Shown here piece by piece: positions 52,119 through 59,930 of a stretch of DNA of 64,000 nucleotides. The notes under the pieces were generated by a model, which saw nothing but the letters and a program-made list of their open reading frames with translations, ran no database searches and was not told the DNA's origin. A program made the position numbers and the translations under genes. Numbering within the stretch: the first letter of the stretch is position 1; the number at the start of each line of letters is the position of its first letter. The stretch is from the NCBI RefSeq assembly GCF_009769735.1, contig NZ_WSRO01000002.1:8171001-8235000 (forward strand), written 5' to 3'. This stretch comes from Streptomyces sp. BA2. GTDB taxonomy: Bacteria; Actinomycetota; Actinomycetes; Streptomycetales; Streptomycetaceae.

Positions 52119-52955
52119 ATGATGACGCCGTCCATACTGGGCACCCGCGGCCGGACCAAGAGGGCCGTAGGCCGCCGCTCGGCGGAGAAGGAAACGCTGA
52201 CGGCGGCAGGCCGGGCCGGGTTCGTCGCCCGCGGTGTCGTCTACGTCCTCATCGGCGTGCTGGCCCTGCGGATCGCCCTCGGAAGCGGGGGTAAGCAGGC
52301 CGACCGGCAGGGAGCCCTGGCTCAGGTCGCCGAGCAGCCCTTCGGCAAGGCGATGCTGTGGGCACTGGTCGTCGGCTTTGGCTGCATGGCGCTGTGGCGG
52401 GGCTCCCGCGCTCTGAACCGCGGACCGCGCAGGAAGGCCGGATCCCGGGCCCTCGACGGCGGAAGGGCTGTCTTCTACGTCTTCGTCTGCTGGGCGACCG
52501 CCTCGTACGCCGCCGGGGGAAGCCAGGGCTCAAGCGGCGACGCCAAGTCGCAGGACTGGACGAAGTCCGCGCTCGAACTCCCCTACGGCCGCATCCTGGT
52601 GGGCGCCGCGGGCTGCGTGCTGATCGGCGTCGGGGTCGTGCTCGCCGTACGGGCGATGATGCGCCGCTTCCTGCGGCAGCTGGACCTCAGCTCCCTCAAG
52701 GGCCGCTCGCGGCAGGTCGTCACGGCCCTGGGCGTGACCGGCGGCGCTGCACGTGGCGCCGTGTTCGCCGCCGCGGGCATCTTCATCGTGACGGCGGCCG
52801 TCCAGTTCGACCCGGACGAGGCCAAGGGCGTGGACGCGACGCTCCGCAGCTTCGCGCATACCCCCGTAGGCCCCTGGCTCCTGGCCGCCGTCGCGGCCGG
52901 ACTCATCCTCTTCGGCGTCTTCTCCTTCGCCTCCGCGCGCTGGCGGAGGCTGTGA
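52119..52955 (+). CDS. DUF1206 integral membrane protein
   Basis: A 278-residue protein with six helices in three similar pairs (AAGRAGFVARGVVYVLIGVL; DGGRAVFYVFVCWATASYAA; GVTGGAARGAVFAAAGIFIV), the internal triplication that defines DUF1206. Role unknown. GGGGAGG precedes the ATG. Confidence 0.88.
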   Translation: MMTPSILGTRGRTKRAVGRRSAEKETLTAAGRAGFVARGVVYVLIGVLALRIALGSGGKQADRQGALAQVAEQPFGKAMLWALVVGFGCMALWRGSRALNRGPRRKAGSRALDGGRAVFYVFVCWATASYAAGGSQGSSGDAKSQDWTKSALELPYGRILVGAAGCVLIGVGVVLAVRAMMRRFLRQLDLSSLKGRSRQVVTALGVTGGAARGAVFAAAGIFIVTAAVQFDPDEAKGVDATLRSFAHTPVGPWLLAAVAAGLILFGVFSFASARWRRL

Positions 52956-52975
52956 GAGGACCGCGTGCGGCCGGC

Positions 52976-53617
52976 CTAGACGGGCGCCGTCTCGTCGGCC
53001 TTGAACGCGCCACCGTGACCCGGCACGATCACATCGGCGGCGGCGAGGACCCGCAGCCGTGACGTGCGCAGTGTCGTGTGGTCCGGGGCCACCGGGTCGT
53101 CCACCGGTCCGTTCGGCCGCCACCACAGGTCGCCCACGAACGCGATCGTGCCCTCGGCCGTGCCCGCGAGCAGCGTGATGTCCTCGCGGCTGTGCCCCGG
53201 AGTGCGGATCAGCCGCAGGGACGGGGTGAGTTCATGGCCCTCCGCGTCACGGTCGGTCCACTGGTCGTTCTCGTAGATCGCCTTGTGGTCATGGACCCGG
53301 GCCCGGCCGAACAGACCCACGTTCATGGTGTTGTCGGGGTGGTGGTGGCTGAGCACGACGTCCGTGATGTCGTCCGGGCCGAGGCCCAACTCCGCGAGCG
53401 GGCCCAGGATCCGGTCCCGGCTCGCCACCATGCCCGGGTCGACGATCACGTGCCGGTCGGCGTCGCGGACGTAGGAGACGGTGGCGGCGACTCCGGGACC
53501 GGTCGAGCCGGTATAGCCGGTGGTCAGGATCGTGTATACGGCGCTGCGGGCGAGCGGGGCGTCTGTCCGCGCGACTGTCTCTGTGGCTGTCCGTGTGACT
53601 GTCTGTGCGTCTCTCAT
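52976..53617 (-). CDS. MBL-fold metallo-hydrolase
   Basis: A 213-residue metallo-beta-lactamase-fold enzyme. VVLSHHHPDNTMN is the H-x-H-x-D-N motif, with the second His as H-H-H; RTPGHSREDITLL and FVGDLWW supply further ligands; VPGHGG gives the last. Glyoxalase II-like or lactonase-like hydrolysis is possible. ATG at 53617; the 30 preceding residues on the longer frame are shadow. Divergent from the GlxA-type regulator, which may control it. Confidence 0.85.
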   Translation of the reverse strand: MRDAQTVTRTATETVARTDAPLARSAVYTILTTGYTGSTGPGVAATVSYVRDADRHVIVDPGMVASRDRILGPLAELGLGPDDITDVVLSHHHPDNTMNVGLFGRARVHDHKAIYENDQWTDRDAEGHELTPSLRLIRTPGHSREDITLLAGTAEGTIAFVGDLWWRPNGPVDDPVAPDHTTLRTSRLRVLAAADVIVPGHGGAFKADETAPV

Positions 53618-53652
53618 GCCAATGAGTCTTCCGGGCGGGCGGCCCGGCAACG

Positions 53653-53670
53653 AGTGGCCCTTCTGCCACT
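53653..53670. promoter_or_regulatory. Inverted repeat between MBL hydrolase and GlxA-type genes
   Basis: Perfect 6-bp arms AGTGGC and GCCACT with a 6-nt spacer, followed at 53683-53701 by the direct repeat ACGTGCCAC/ACGTGCCAC-like (CGTGCCACACGTGCCACAC). In the 90-bp divergent gap, so a likely regulator-binding region. Confidence 0.55.
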
Positions 53671-53707
53671 GATCGCAGGAAACGTGCCACACGTGCCACA
53701 CTTCCGT

Positions 53708-54664
53708 ATGCCGCCTTTCGTGACCATCGCCGCCTACGCCCCGAAGGGCGTCGGCATTCTCGGCGCCGGCATCGTCTCCGAGGTGTTCGACGAACGGGGG
53801 CCCGGCCTGCCCCGCTTCGACTTCGCCCTGTGCACCGACCGGCCGGGGCAGGTCCGCACCGACGCGGGAGTGCCGATCACCGTGGAGCACGGCCTGGAGC
53901 GGCTCGCCGTCGCCGACCTCGTGATCGCCCTGCCCTGGGCCGACTTCCGTACGCCGCCCGCGCCTGCCGTGCTCGACGCGCTCACCGCGGCGCACGAGCG
54001 GGGCGGGCTCGTCGCGGGGCACTGTGTCGGCGCGTTCGCCCTGGCCGCGGCGGGGCTGCTCGACGGGCGGCGCGCCACCACCCACTGGCGTTTCGCGGAG
54101 CTCCTTGCCCAGCGGTACCCGGACGTCACCGTCGAGGCCGAGGCGCTTTACATCGACGAAGGGCAGGTCGTCACGGGCGCGGGAGCCGCCGCGGGCTTCG
54201 ACCTCAGCCTGCATCTGCTCAGACGCGAGTACGGCGCGGCGACGGCCAACACCATCGCCCGGGACCTGGTCCTGCCCTCCCACCGCGACGGCGGACAGGC
54301 CCAGTACCTCGCCGCCCCCGTCCCGGAGGACTGCCAGGACGACCGTCTCGCCGAGGTGCTCGCCTGGGCCCGCGCGCATCTGCACGAGCCGCTGCCCGTC
54401 GCGGAGCTGGCCCGCCGCGCCCTGATGAGCAGGCGTTCCTTCGCCCGCCGCTTCACCGCGGCGACCGGCACCACCCCGCACGCCTGGCTGGTCAACCTGC
54501 GGCTGAGCAGCGCCGAGGAACTCCTGGAGACCACCGACCTGCCGGTGGAGGAGATCGCCCACCGGGTCGGATACGGCAGCGCGGCCGTCCTGCGCGAGCA
54601 GTTCGTACGCCGCCGGGGCGTGCCGCCGCGGTCCTACCGACGCGCGTTCACGCGGGCGCCCTAG
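53708..54664 (+). CDS. GlxA-type regulator (DJ-1/PfpI domain plus AraC HTH)
   Basis: A 318-residue regulator: class I amidotransferase-like domain with VAGHCVGAFALAAAGLLDGR (conserved nucleophile-elbow Cys) and ATTHWRFAELLAQRYPDV, then a C-terminal AraC domain (PVAELARRALMSRRSFARRF, PVEEIAHRVGYGSAAVLREQ, PPRSYRRAF). ATG at 53708. Divergent from the MBL hydrolase; overlaps the convergent VOC gene by 4 bp at its end. Confidence 0.9.
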   Translation: MPPFVTIAAYAPKGVGILGAGIVSEVFDERGPGLPRFDFALCTDRPGQVRTDAGVPITVEHGLERLAVADLVIALPWADFRTPPAPAVLDALTAAHERGGLVAGHCVGAFALAAAGLLDGRRATTHWRFAELLAQRYPDVTVEAEALYIDEGQVVTGAGAAAGFDLSLHLLRREYGAATANTIARDLVLPSHRDGGQAQYLAAPVPEDCQDDRLAEVLAWARAHLHEPLPVAELARRALMSRRSFARRFTAATGTTPHAWLVNLRLSSAEELLETTDLPVEEIAHRVGYGSAAVLREQFVRRRGVPPRSYRRAFTRAP

Positions 54665-55449
54665 GAGAACGAGGGCATCTCGCCCTCGGTGGTCGTCAGG
54701 TCGATGACGCTGAAGGCGGCGCCCTGCTGGTCGGCGACCGTGGCGAAGCGGCCGAAGGGGCTGTCCATCGGGCCGAAGAACAGCTGGCCGCCGAGCTTGG
54801 TGACGGTGGCGATCGCGGCGTCACAGTTGTCCACGGCGAAGTGCACGTTGATGAACGGCGGCACGTCCGGCGGGAAGTCCTCGGTCATCTTGAGGCGGCC
54901 GAGCACCGGCTCGCCGCCGACCTCGAAGACGCTGAAGTCGACATCGTCGACGTCCATCCTCTTCGCCTCGAACGGGAAGACAGAGGGCAGGAACGCGTCC
55001 GTCGCCGCCGGGTCCCGCGTGGTGAGCTCCGCCCAGCAGTACGCGCCGGCCTCGCCGGTCTTCTCGAAGCCCTGGTGGGTGTCCGGCTGCCAGACGCTGA
55101 AGTACGCGCCGCTCGGCTCCCGGGCCGTCACCATGGTGCCGAACTCGCCGACCCGCATCGGCTCCACGGCGATGGTTCCGCCGCTGTCACGGATCTTCGC
55201 GGCCGTCGCGGCGGCGTCGGGCGACGCGAAGTAGAGGTTCCAGGCGGCGGGGCCGTCCATGCCCTGCATCTGCGGCATGACCGCCGCCACGGCCTTGCCG
55301 TCCGAGCGCGCCTGCGTGTAGCCGCCGAACTCTTCCGAGCCGGCGTCGAACGTCCAGCCGAGCAGCTCGCCGTAGAAGCTCTTCGCGGCCTCCACGTCGG
55401 GGAAAATCGCGTCCGCCCAGCAGGGCGTACCTTCCGGGTGCGCAGCCAT
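54661..55449 (-). CDS. VOC family protein with two glyoxalase-like domains
   Basis: A 262-residue protein with two vicinal-oxygen-chelate repeats: PCWADAIFPDVEAAKSFYGE and LGWTFDAGSEEFGGY in the first, CWAELTTRDPAATDAFLPSV and VHFAVDNCDAAIATVTKLGG in the second. This is the hydroxylase/CFP-30-like actinobacterial subgroup; substrate unknown. Confidence 0.88.
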   Translation of the reverse strand: MAAHPEGTPCWADAIFPDVEAAKSFYGELLGWTFDAGSEEFGGYTQARSDGKAVAAVMPQMQGMDGPAAWNLYFASPDAAATAAKIRDSGGTIAVEPMRVGEFGTMVTAREPSGAYFSVWQPDTHQGFEKTGEAGAYCWAELTTRDPAATDAFLPSVFPFEAKRMDVDDVDFSVFEVGGEPVLGRLKMTEDFPPDVPPFINVHFAVDNCDAAIATVTKLGGQLFFGPMDSPFGRFATVADQQGAAFSVIDLTTTEGEMPSFS

Positions 55450-55554
55450 CGCGAGGGCCTCCAGTTCCGGCGGTTTCCTGAGGATTTCACGCTATTCGAA
55501 CGAAGGCGCCCGCGCCCGTCGAACCCCGATCCCGGCGGCCCCCGTGAGCCAGGG

Positions 55555-57204
55555 TCACCGCGCGCCGAAGTTCTGCGTCCACCAGGGGCCGCCGCTGCCC
55601 TGCCGGTAGCCGATGCCGATCTCCTTGAAGGAGCAGTTGAGGATGTTGGCGCGGTGGCCGGAGCTGTTCATCCAGGAGTCCATCACGGCAGAGGGGGTGC
55701 GCTGGCCCGCCGCGATGTTCTCGCCGTAGGTGCTCCACTTGTAGCCCGCCGCCGTGACCCGGTCGCCGGGGTCCTCGCCGTCGGGGTTCGTGTGGTCGAA
55801 GAAGTCGCGCTCGGCCATGTCGTCGGAGTGGCCCTGCGCCGCGTCTCCCAGCTTGCTGTTGAGGGTCAGCGGGCCGCAGCCGCTCTTGGCGCGCTCGGCG
55901 TTCGCGAGCCGGGTGACCTCTTCGCTGTACGAGTTGCCCGCCGGGGCCTGCGGGGCCTGGGGCGCGCTGCTGGTGCGGGTGGGCTTCGGTGTGGTCGCCT
56001 TCGGCTTCGGCGCCTTGGTCTTCGACGGCGTGGGCTTGGGGGACGGCTTCCGCGTCTTGCTGGGGGAGGCGGAGGGGGACTTGCCCGGCTTGGACGCCGT
56101 GGTGGAGGGAGCCGCCGGGGAGGGCGGCTGCGAGGCGGTGAGCGACTGTGCTTCCGTCTGCTCGTCGTCCGAGGGGCGCGTGGCCGAGTAGATGACCCCG
56201 GTCGCGACGACGAGCACGGCGACCCCCGCCGCCACGGTCCGGCTCTTGCGCGGCATCCGGTGGCGCTTGGCCGCATGTCTCGCCGGAGCGCTCCGGGAGC
56301 CGGATATCTCGTACGGATCGGCCGCTGTGCGGTGTGCGTCGGCCGATATGTGCGGGGAGCCGGCCGCCAGGTGGTGTGCGTCGGCCGCGAGGTGGTGTGC
56401 GTCGGCCGCGCTCGCCGCGCGTATCGCACCGGGGGCGGCCAGCGCGGCGGACAGCGGCACCAGGGCGAGGCCCACCAGCAGACGCTCGGCGAGCACCAGG
56501 CCGGCGCCGTGGCCCGAGCACATCGCGCAGTCACGGACGTGCCGGGCCAGGCGCTTGCGCCACAGGGCGGAAGGCGTGCCGTCCCAGGGGGCCACGACTT
56601 CGCCCAGGTACGGGCACCGAGGCGCCGCGGCCAGCGCGCGGACCACGATCCGGGCCGTCTCCAGCTGTGTCTTCATCCGCTGGACGCGGACCGTGGCGTG
56701 CTGCGTCGGCAGCTCCATGGCGGCGGCGACCTCCGACCGGGTGAGCTCGCCGGAGACCTCGAGCCACCACAGCGAAAGGAGCGCGCGGTCGTCGGTGTCC
56801 AGCCATCGCGTGGCCTCGGCCACCTCCCGGCGCTGCCCCACCAGGCCGAGCCGGATGATGGTCAGGTCGACGAAGTCGGCGCCGGGGTCAGCGACGTCGT
56901 GCGCCTCGTGGAGCGGGCTCGGGCTCTTCTGGCCGGACGCACGCTGCTGCCAGTGCCTGCGGATCTCGTTCATGGCGATGGCCACGAGCCAGGACCGGAA
57001 GCTCGCCGGGTCGCGGAGCGACGCCAGTCCTGCCAGTGCCCGCAGCATGGTTTCCTGCACGACGTCGTCGACGTCGGCATGGCCGTCGAGCGCCCGCCCG
57101 ACGATGTTGTAGACCAGCGGCAGGTATCCGGCCACCAGCTCGTCCTGCGCCTGCTGGTCCCCGGTCTGCGCCGCCGTCACCAGAGGATCGTGTTCACCGA
57201 TCAT
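55555..57204 (-). CDS. ECF-type sigma factor fused to a membrane segment and CAP/SCP domain
   Basis: A 549-residue fusion. Residues 18-90 form sigma region 2 (LVYNIVGRALDGHADVDDVV, QETMLRALAGLASLRDPASF, IRRHWQQR); 125-190 form region 4 (LDTDDRALLSLWWLEVSGEL, HATVRVQRMKTQLETA). His222-x3-Cys226-x2-Cys229 resembles the zinc motif of anti-sigma factors. A hydrophobic stretch at 237-259 and a clearer membrane helix at 323-341 follow, then a Lys/Pro/Ser spacer (345-420) and a CAP/SCP domain (428-549: LANAERAKSGCGPL, YGENIAAG, WMNSSGHRANIL). One reading is a sigma factor tethered with an extracellular sensor; with two helices the CAP domain would be inside. Confidence 0.87.
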   Translation of the reverse strand: MIGEHDPLVTAAQTGDQQAQDELVAGYLPLVYNIVGRALDGHADVDDVVQETMLRALAGLASLRDPASFRSWLVAIAMNEIRRHWQQRASGQKSPSPLHEAHDVADPGADFVDLTIIRLGLVGQRREVAEATRWLDTDDRALLSLWWLEVSGELTRSEVAAAMELPTQHATVRVQRMKTQLETARIVVRALAAAPRCPYLGEVVAPWDGTPSALWRKRLARHVRDCAMCSGHGAGLVLAERLLVGLALVPLSAALAAPGAIRAASAADAHHLAADAHHLAAGSPHISADAHRTAADPYEISGSRSAPARHAAKRHRMPRKSRTVAAGVAVLVVATGVIYSATRPSDDEQTEAQSLTASQPPSPAAPSTTASKPGKSPSASPSKTRKPSPKPTPSKTKAPKPKATTPKPTRTSSAPQAPQAPAGNSYSEEVTRLANAERAKSGCGPLTLNSKLGDAAQGHSDDMAERDFFDHTNPDGEDPGDRVTAAGYKWSTYGENIAAGQRTPSAVMDSWMNSSGHRANILNCSFKEIGIGYRQGSGGPWWTQNFGAR

Positions 57205-57364
57205 GGACTGCCTCACTCGCTTTCTTCGTCGGCACGTTTCTGGCCTTACACCTGGGAGATCGCGGGAGCGTACGGAGATAACAGAAAACCGCGGACGGAA
57301 TCCGCGAACAGAAATCCGGGCCGAGTCGGAGAGCATACGCACCCGGTCATCACAGGCAGCAGAT

Positions 57365-57384
57365 TCAGTAATGCAGATTACTGA
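57365..57384. promoter_or_regulatory. Perfect 20-bp inverted repeat
   Basis: Arms TCAGTAAT (57365-57372) and ATTACTGA (57377-57384) around GCAG. It lies 160 bp upstream of the sigma-CAP gene and just before a small + gene, so it may be an operator for either. The binding factor is unknown. Confidence 0.7.
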
Positions 57385-57388
57385 CGTC

Positions 57389-57640
57389 ATGGCTGAGAGT
57401 GGTACGCATGGCCCTCTGTCCGGCATACCGGACATCGACCCCACCGCACCGGCCGCTGCCCGCACCACTCCCGAACAGGCCGCACACCTGGCCCCCGCGG
57501 TCCGCGCACTGACCGCGGGCCTTGCCCAGCAGGCGGTCCACGCCCCCGGAGCCCTCACCGGCCGGTACGCGGCCGACGCGGCAGCCGCGCTGGCCCACTT
57601 GCTCGACCACGGCCGGGCAGAGGGCGGCTCGGGCCCCTGA
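57389..57640 (+). CDS. Hypothetical 83-residue Ala-rich protein
   Basis: Begins AESGTHGPLSGIPDIDPTAP and continues TPEQAAHLAPAVRALTAGLA, QQAVHAPGALTGRYAADAAA, ending HLLDHGRAEGG. Helical, no known motif, codon use consistent with a Streptomyces gene. An in-frame ATG at 57371 lies inside the 20-bp palindrome, so the ATG at 57389 is preferred. It could still be a chance frame. Confidence 0.45.
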   Translation: MAESGTHGPLSGIPDIDPTAPAAARTTPEQAAHLAPAVRALTAGLAQQAVHAPGALTGRYAADAAAALAHLLDHGRAEGGSGP

Positions 57641-57653
57641 CGAGGCCGGTGGT

Positions 57654-58802
57654 TCACGCCCCCGGCAAGCACTCCTCGACCGCCGCGATGAGTCGCGCGG
57701 ACCGCGCGTCGCCATGGCCGATCATCCGGTTCGCGGTGTAGGCGAAGCCCACGCCGAACTCATCGTCCCCGAAGGCGAATTGACCGCCCGAGCCGTCGTT
57801 GCCGAAGCTCCGCGCGCCCAGCATCGGCCGGAACCGCGGGGCGTCGAGCAGGAAGCCCGAACCCCAGCGGGCACCGAGGTCGGGGAAGCCCGACCAGGAG
57901 GGGCCCGCGGTGAGTTCGCGCAGCGCGTCGGTCACGGTGTCCCGGGTGAGCAGCCGCGCCGAGCCGTCGACTCCCGTCGCCGCGGCCGCGTACAGCGTCG
58001 CCAGTGAGCGCGCCGAAGACACCGCGCCCGCGCCGGGGATCTCGGCGCGCAGCAGCGCCGGGTCGTTCCAGCCGTGCGGTGCGTCGAGGCCGGGGAAGGC
58101 GAAGGCACCGTTCATCGTCACGATCCGCATGACCAGGGACTCGGGGTCGGGGTTCCCCGGCCTGCCCTCCGCCTCGACGAGCCGGGCCAGTTGGGCGACC
58201 TCCTTCTCGGGCAGGCCGATCCAGGTCCGCAGGCCGAGCCGGACGCCGATGGCCTCACGGAAGTACGCGCCCGGGGTGAGGCCGGTGACGCGGCGGATCA
58301 GCTCGCCGAGCACGAAGCCGAAGGTGTGCCCGTGGTACTCGTGGGCGGCTCCCGGCTCCCAGAGCGGCTTCTGCTCCTCGATCGCACGGACCACCGGCGT
58401 CCACCCGGTGATCTCGTCGAAGCTCAGGGTGCGGTCGAGAGCGGGCAGTCCGGCGCGGTGCGCGAGGATCATGCGCGGCGTGATCGCCTCCTTGCCGCCG
58501 CGTGCGAACTCCGGCCAGTGCAGGGCCACCGGAGCGTCGAGATCCAGGCGGCCCTCCTGGGCGAGGAGATGGACGCAGACGCTGACGACGCCCTTGGCGC
58601 AAGAGAAGACCGGGACGACCGTGTGCTCGTCCCACGGGCGCCCGGTCCGTTCGTCCGCGACGCCGCCCCACAGATCGACGACCTGGCGTCCATCGACGAA
58701 CACCGCGACGGACGCGCCGAGTTCACCGAACTCGTCGAAGTTCCGCGAGAAGACGTCCGCGACCGCCCCGTACCGCTCGTCGGCCCACCCGCTGTACTCC
58801 AT
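57654..58802 (-). CDS. Serine hydrolase, class C beta-lactamase/EstB-like esterase
   Basis: A 382-residue cytoplasmic hydrolase. PVFSCAKGV holds S-x-x-K; EYHGHTFGFVLGELIRRVTG holds the catalytic Tyr region; FGNDGSGGQFAFGD lies where the third motif occurs. This pattern is seen in EstB/LovD-type esterases. ATG at 58802 follows GGAGGAG; a longer frame is unlikely. Confidence 0.87.
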   Translation of the reverse strand: MEYSGWADERYGAVADVFSRNFDEFGELGASVAVFVDGRQVVDLWGGVADERTGRPWDEHTVVPVFSCAKGVVSVCVHLLAQEGRLDLDAPVALHWPEFARGGKEAITPRMILAHRAGLPALDRTLSFDEITGWTPVVRAIEEQKPLWEPGAAHEYHGHTFGFVLGELIRRVTGLTPGAYFREAIGVRLGLRTWIGLPEKEVAQLARLVEAEGRPGNPDPESLVMRIVTMNGAFAFPGLDAPHGWNDPALLRAEIPGAGAVSSARSLATLYAAAATGVDGSARLLTRDTVTDALRELTAGPSWSGFPDLGARWGSGFLLDAPRFRPMLGARSFGNDGSGGQFAFGDDEFGVGFAYTANRMIGHGDARSARLIAAVEECLPGA

Positions 58803-58917
58803 CGCGCTTCTCCTCCGTGCGTTGATCGACCGGAAGACGCTATGCGGCAAGGCTGGAGGACTCCAACGCATTTACGCGGAGGGGGGAGGCAGGGGGAGGC
58901 AGGGCCTCGGAGCGATC

Positions 58918-59817
58918 TCAGCGGGCGAGGAGGTCCCGCAGCGCATCGGCGACCTCGGCGGGCGCCTCCTCGGCCATGAAGTGGCCGCAGGTGACGGGGA
59001 TGTGCCGCAGGTCCGGCGCCCAGGCGCCCCACAGGGATGGCGCGTCGAAGCCGAGCGCGGCGCCCCAGTCCTGTTGCAGCACTGCCACCGGCATCCGCAG
59101 CGTGCTGCCGGCGTCCCGGTCGGCCCGGTCGTGGTCGACGTCGATACCGGCGGAGGCACGGTAGTCGGCCACGATCGAGGGCACCGCGGCGCGACAGGCG
59201 CCCAGATAGGCGGCGCGCACGTCGGCGGGGATCGCCTTCGGGTCGTTCGTCCAGATGTCGAGGAAGTGGCCGAAGAACGCGTCCGGTGCGGCGGCGATCA
59301 ACTGCTCGGGAAGGCCCGGGGGTTGGGCCATCAGATACAGGTGGAAGCCGACTGCGGCGGTGACGCCGTGCATCACGTCCCACATGTCCAGCGTGGGCAG
59401 CACGTCCAGGCAGGCCAGATGCGTGATCGTGCCGGGGTGGTCGAGTCCCGCGCGGAAGGCGACCAGGGCGCCGCGGTCGTGCCCGGCCAGCGCGAAGCGG
59501 TCGTGGCCGAGCGCGCGGGCCGCGGCGACGACGTCGGCGGCCATCGTGCGCTTGGAGTACGTGGTGCCGTCGGTCTCCGCGGGTTTGTCGCTCGCCCCGT
59601 AGCCGCGCAGGTCGGGGCAGATCACCGTGTGGTCCGCGGCGAGATCGGCGGCGACATGCCGCCACATCAGATGGGTCTGCGGGAAGCCGTGAAGGAGCAC
59701 GAGCGGCGGGCCAGAGCCGCCGACGGCCACGTTCAGCGAGACGCCCTCGGAGACGTCCTCCGAGACGGGCACACGCCGGTAGCTGAAGTTCTCGATGGCA
59801 GGGGCGGCAGGGGGCAT
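58918..59817 (-). CDS. Alpha/beta hydrolase, haloacetate dehalogenase/epoxide hydrolase-like
   Basis: A 299-residue enzyme. VLLHGFPQTHLMWRHVA is the oxyanion region; LAGHDRGALVAFRAGLDHP has Asp as nucleophile, as in fluoroacetate dehalogenase (G-H-D-R-G) and epoxide hydrolases; PVTCGHFMAEEAP holds the catalytic His. ATG at 59817 with AAGGA upstream. Its promoter region carries direct repeats suited to the divergent SARP-like regulator. Confidence 0.88.
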   Translation of the reverse strand: MPPAAPAIENFSYRRVPVSEDVSEGVSLNVAVGGSGPPLVLLHGFPQTHLMWRHVAADLAADHTVICPDLRGYGASDKPAETDGTTYSKRTMAADVVAAARALGHDRFALAGHDRGALVAFRAGLDHPGTITHLACLDVLPTLDMWDVMHGVTAAVGFHLYLMAQPPGLPEQLIAAAPDAFFGHFLDIWTNDPKAIPADVRAAYLGACRAAVPSIVADYRASAGIDVDHDRADRDAGSTLRMPVAVLQQDWGAALGFDAPSLWGAWAPDLRHIPVTCGHFMAEEAPAEVADALRDLLAR

Positions 59818-59867
59818 TTTCGCGTCCTTCGCGGTGGCGGAACTGGTGCTTCCGAGCCTGCGGGGCG

Positions 59868-59887
59868 CCAATGAGCATCCAATGAGC
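59868..59887. promoter_or_regulatory. 11-bp-period direct repeats, candidate SARP binding site
   Basis: CCAATGAGC occurs at 59868-59876 and again at 59879-59887, an 11-bp period equal to one DNA turn, as in SARP heptamer sites. It lies in the divergent gap between the dehalogenase-like gene and the SARP-like gene. Confidence 0.55.
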
Positions 59888-59930
59888 GCGCTACCGTGAC
59901 CAGGGTCGATGTCCGTGGAAAGGGGGCTGC

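Noticed and set aside
53830..57384. 1184-codon + open frame over GlxA, VOC and sigma genes
   Set aside because: Arg/Gly/Val-rich shadow across three genes with strong domain evidence on other frames.
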